64,000 bases of DNA, taken from Pseudomonas sp. gcc21 (GTDB taxonomy: Bacteria > Pseudomonadota > Gammaproteobacteria > Pseudomonadales > Pseudomonadaceae). The notes below the pieces were generated by a model. The model ran no database searches. It was not told where the DNA came from and worked only from the letters and a program-made list of their open reading frames with translations. This document shows positions 61,742 to 64,000 of the stretch, piece by piece; within the stretch, counting starts at the first letter, position 1; each line of letters opens with the position of its first letter. The stretch spans positions 3,720,001-3,784,000 of the forward strand of contig NZ_CP051625.1 of assembly GCF_012844345.1 (NCBI RefSeq), read 5' to 3'. Position numbers and translations under genes: made by a program.

Positions 61742-64000
61742 CTACGAAACGTCGACTGAGCCGAGGGCGGCATATCGGATCTGCAATCGTCCGGCTGCCT
61801 CAAGCAATGCGTCGATTGCCTGTTGGCTGGGTTCCCCTCGCTTGATCAGGGTTTCTGCCCGGTTACAACATTCCCGTAGTTCCGGTACCCCGCAATAGCG
61901 GGTAGCTCCATGCAGTCGGTGTACGGCTTCCAGCAATGCCTGCTGGTCGTTGGTCAGGCTTGCGTCCTCAATCTGCCGGCATTCCTCTGGCAGGCCGGCC
62001 AACAGCATGCTGAGCATATCTTCGGCAAGGTCGGCTTTGCCGGCAGCTAACCGAAGCCCCTCGGCCTGGTCGAGTATTCGAGCGTCGCCGTCTTTTGCTT
62101 CGTCAGGTTCCGGTTCAGGCGCAGGGGGCGGGGGGCCATCCAGCGCGAGCAGCTCCACACCGGTCCATTTGCGGATGCAATGACGAAGCTGCTCAGGATC
62201 GATGGGCTTGCTGATGTAATCGTTCATTCCGCATTTCAGCAGCTGCTGGCGTTCGCCGGGTAACGCATGCGCAGTCAGCGCGATGATCGGGATGGCTGCA
62301 CTGTGGGCGCGCGCTTCGCGTTTGCGCAACTCGATGGTGGTCTGTCGGCCATCCATACCGGGCATCTGCACGTCCATGAAAATCAGCCCGGCATCCTGCT
62401 GGTCCAGCGCCTCCAGTGCTTCCTCGCCACTAGTCGCCAGCAACACCTGTGCGCCCATATCGGTCAACAATGCTTCGACCAGCTTCAGGTTGGCAGGGTT
62501 GTCATCCACGCAAAGCACACGCAGGGCAGGCGAAGCCGAGCGAGGCGGTGGCTTCAACGCGGGTATGCTGGGGGCTGGCTTGAGCAGAAGCTGTGAGGCC
62601 GCACGGAACAGCTTTCGCGTACACAGCGGTTTGGAGAGTATCTGGCACTGCGCCCGGGGCAGCGAATCGAGTTCGGGATAATGCTCCGTGGTATCGGTGA
62701 ACAGCAGCGTCTTGCACCAGCCTTGCTCGGCCCAGTAGCTGACCATGTCGAAGATGGCCTTGGCTGATGTGCTGCTGCTGGCAGTGCTCAGCAGAGCCAG
62801 CTCGACGCGTGTATTGCCTGCTTCGAGCGCGATATGCAGCTCCTCAGGACTATCGAACAGCCTTACCTGCAAGCCCATGTCTTCAAGGTTATGCATGATG
62901 GCCTGACGGCTGAGTAATTGTGGCTCGACCAGTGCCGCATGCATGCCCCTCAGGGGCTTGGATGGCAGATCGTCGAGCGCCTGGCTGGATTTGCCGAGGC
63001 GCAAGGTCAACCAGAATTCAGAGCCTTCGCCCTGCTGACTGTGGAGTCCGATCTCCCCCTGCATCTGCTCAACCAGCCGCTTGGAGATAACCAGCCCAAG
63101 GCCGGTGCCGCCGCTCTGGCGTGACAGTGAGTTATCCGCCTGGCTGAACGCCTGGAACAGGGATTTCTGCTGGGACGGCGACAAGCCGATCCCGGTATCG
63201 GTGACGCTGATTCGCAGCAGTGCGTAGGTGTCGTCTTCCTGCTCAAGCATCACGCGCACACTGACGGACCCGCGATGGGTAAACTTGATGGCGTTGCTCA
63301 CCAGGTTGGCGAGGATCTGCTTGAGACGTAACGGGTCTCCACTAAGGCCCAGCGGCGTATCGCGATAAATGATGCTGACCAGTTCCAGTCCTTTCTGGTG
63401 CGCTGCCGGCGCGAGCATGGTCAGCGTGTCCTGAATCAGGTCACGCAGGTTGAAGGGCAGGTTGTCGAGCACCAGTTTGCCGGCCTCGATCTTCGAAAAA
63501 TCCAGAATCTCGTTAATGATCGCCAGCAAATTGTCGGCCGATTTTTCGATAGTGGTGAGATATTCCTGTTGCCGGCCGCTGAGTTCGGTGCGTTGCAACA
63601 GATTGCTGAAGCCCAGGATACCGTTGAGCGGTGTGCGCAGCTCGTGGCTCATGTTGGCCAGGAATTCGGACTTGATACGGCTGGCCTCCTGCGCGGTCTT
63701 GCGCGCCAGGTCCAGCTCGATGTTCTGGATCTCGATGGTTTCGAGCGTCTGCCGTAAATCTTCGGTGGCCTGGTCAATGTTCTGCTGCAGTTCGCCCTGC
63801 GCGCTTTGCAGAGTCTGCGCCATGGTGTTGATGCCTTCGGCCAGCTCGTTCAGCTCCCGGCTGCCTTGCGGTGGCAGGCGAATATCCAGACGCCCCTCGC
63901 TGATGCGGCTGATGGCCTGGTTGATCTGACCAATCGGGCGGGTGATACGCCGGCCCATCAGGCCCACGACTGCACCAGTAACGACCAACCCCAGCACAAT
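61742..64000 (-). CDS. gacS: hybrid sensor kinase GacS (BarA-like), 5' end outside the window
   Basis: Partial gene; the C-terminal 750 or so residues are visible. Order: end of a membrane helix, HAMP (GRRITRPIGQINQAISRISEGRLDIRLP), histidine kinase with phospho-His in NMSHELRTPLNGILGFS, ATPase boxes NLVSNAIKFT, TDTGIGL and GGTGLGL, a degenerate receiver, a receiver with phospho-Asp in IFMDVQMPGMDG, and a C-terminal HPt domain (VHRLHGATRYCG). GacS drives the GacA-RsmY/Z switch between lifestyles. The sensor domain and start codon lie beyond 64000. Confidence 0.93.
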   Translation of the reverse strand: MVLGLVVTGAVVGLMGRRITRPIGQINQAISRISEGRLDIRLPPQGSRELNELAEGINTMAQTLQSAQGELQQNIDQATEDLRQTLETIEIQNIELDLARKTAQEASRIKSEFLANMSHELRTPLNGILGFSNLLQRTELSGRQQEYLTTIEKSADNLLAIINEILDFSKIEAGKLVLDNLPFNLRDLIQDTLTMLAPAAHQKGLELVSIIYRDTPLGLSGDPLRLKQILANLVSNAIKFTHRGSVSVRVMLEQEDDTYALLRISVTDTGIGLSPSQQKSLFQAFSQADNSLSRQSGGTGLGLVISKRLVEQMQGEIGLHSQQGEGSEFWLTLRLGKSSQALDDLPSKPLRGMHAALVEPQLLSRQAIMHNLEDMGLQVRLFDSPEELHIALEAGNTRVELALLSTASSSTSAKAIFDMVSYWAEQGWCKTLLFTDTTEHYPELDSLPRAQCQILSKPLCTRKLFRAASQLLLKPAPSIPALKPPPRSASPALRVLCVDDNPANLKLVEALLTDMGAQVLLATSGEEALEALDQQDAGLIFMDVQMPGMDGRQTTIELRKREARAHSAAIPIIALTAHALPGERQQLLKCGMNDYISKPIDPEQLRHCIRKWTGVELLALDGPPPPAPEPEPDEAKDGDARILDQAEGLRLAAGKADLAEDMLSMLLAGLPEECRQIEDASLTNDQQALLEAVHRLHGATRYCGVPELRECCNRAETLIKRGEPSQQAIDALLEAAGRLQIRYAALGSVDVS

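Overview
The window is one chromosomal segment from a Pseudomonas-like gammaproteobacterium, possibly the P. pertucinogena/Halopseudomonas lineage; the species is inferred, not proven. Two blocks point this way. One is the run nadB | algU-mucA-mucB-rseC-mucD-lepA-lepB-DUF4845-rnc-era-recO-pdxJ-acpS | gacS at 48.8-64 kb. The other is a Ku, glgE-treS-glgB, ybhN/clsB/ybhP, glgX, treY-malQ-treZ-glgA block at 2.4-28.6 kb, which from memory resembles the PA2150-PA2165 stress region of P. aeruginosa. I saw no rRNA, tRNA, CRISPR array, prophage or insertion sequence.

Left part (0-28.9 kb), a stress and osmolyte island. Small poorly known genes, an MgtC-like membrane protein and Ku come first. A short-chain dehydrogenase then precedes a forward operon for trehalose to maltose-1-phosphate to branched alpha-glucan (glgE, treS-maltokinase fusion, glgB). 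A reverse cassette of four genes linked by 4-nt overlaps (DUF72, ybhP-like, clsB, ybhN-like) suggests membrane lipid remodelling. A second reverse operon (glgA, treZ, malQ, treY, DUF2934, glgX, possibly a PIG-L hydrolase) makes alpha-glucan and converts it to trehalose. Together the operons could form a trehalose/glucan cycle. No glgC, glgP or ligD lies in the window.

Middle part (28.9-48.4 kb), housekeeping and signalling: a divergent CinA-like protein, yaeQ, recJ, a cation P-type ATPase, a globin-PAS-GGDEF-EAL protein, a phosphoketolase-like enzyme, prfB with its programmed frameshift, lysS, a MATCAP/QEGLA-family protein, ung, an enoyl-CoA hydratase, an HDOD protein, ygfZ and sdhE-ygfX.

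Right part (48.4-64 kb): nadB, then the envelope-stress sigma factor operon with two sigma-E-type promoters, a large translation/processing operon of tightly packed genes, and the 3' part of gacS, cut by the window edge.

Three non-coding patterns stand out. First, a family of cloverleaf-like intergenic repeats occurs at 16.5-17.0 kb and 42.5-42.74 kb; their stems change sequence between copies but keep pairing and a GGGA/TCCC-type loop. Second, sigma-E-like promoter matches (GAAC, 18-19 nt, TCnnA) lie upstream of algU (two), the CinA-like gene, the dehydrogenase/glgE block and two small genes. Third, the 28.8-kb match is built into a perfect inverted repeat between glgA and the CinA-like gene. 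All coordinates and motif calls were made by eye, without database searches.
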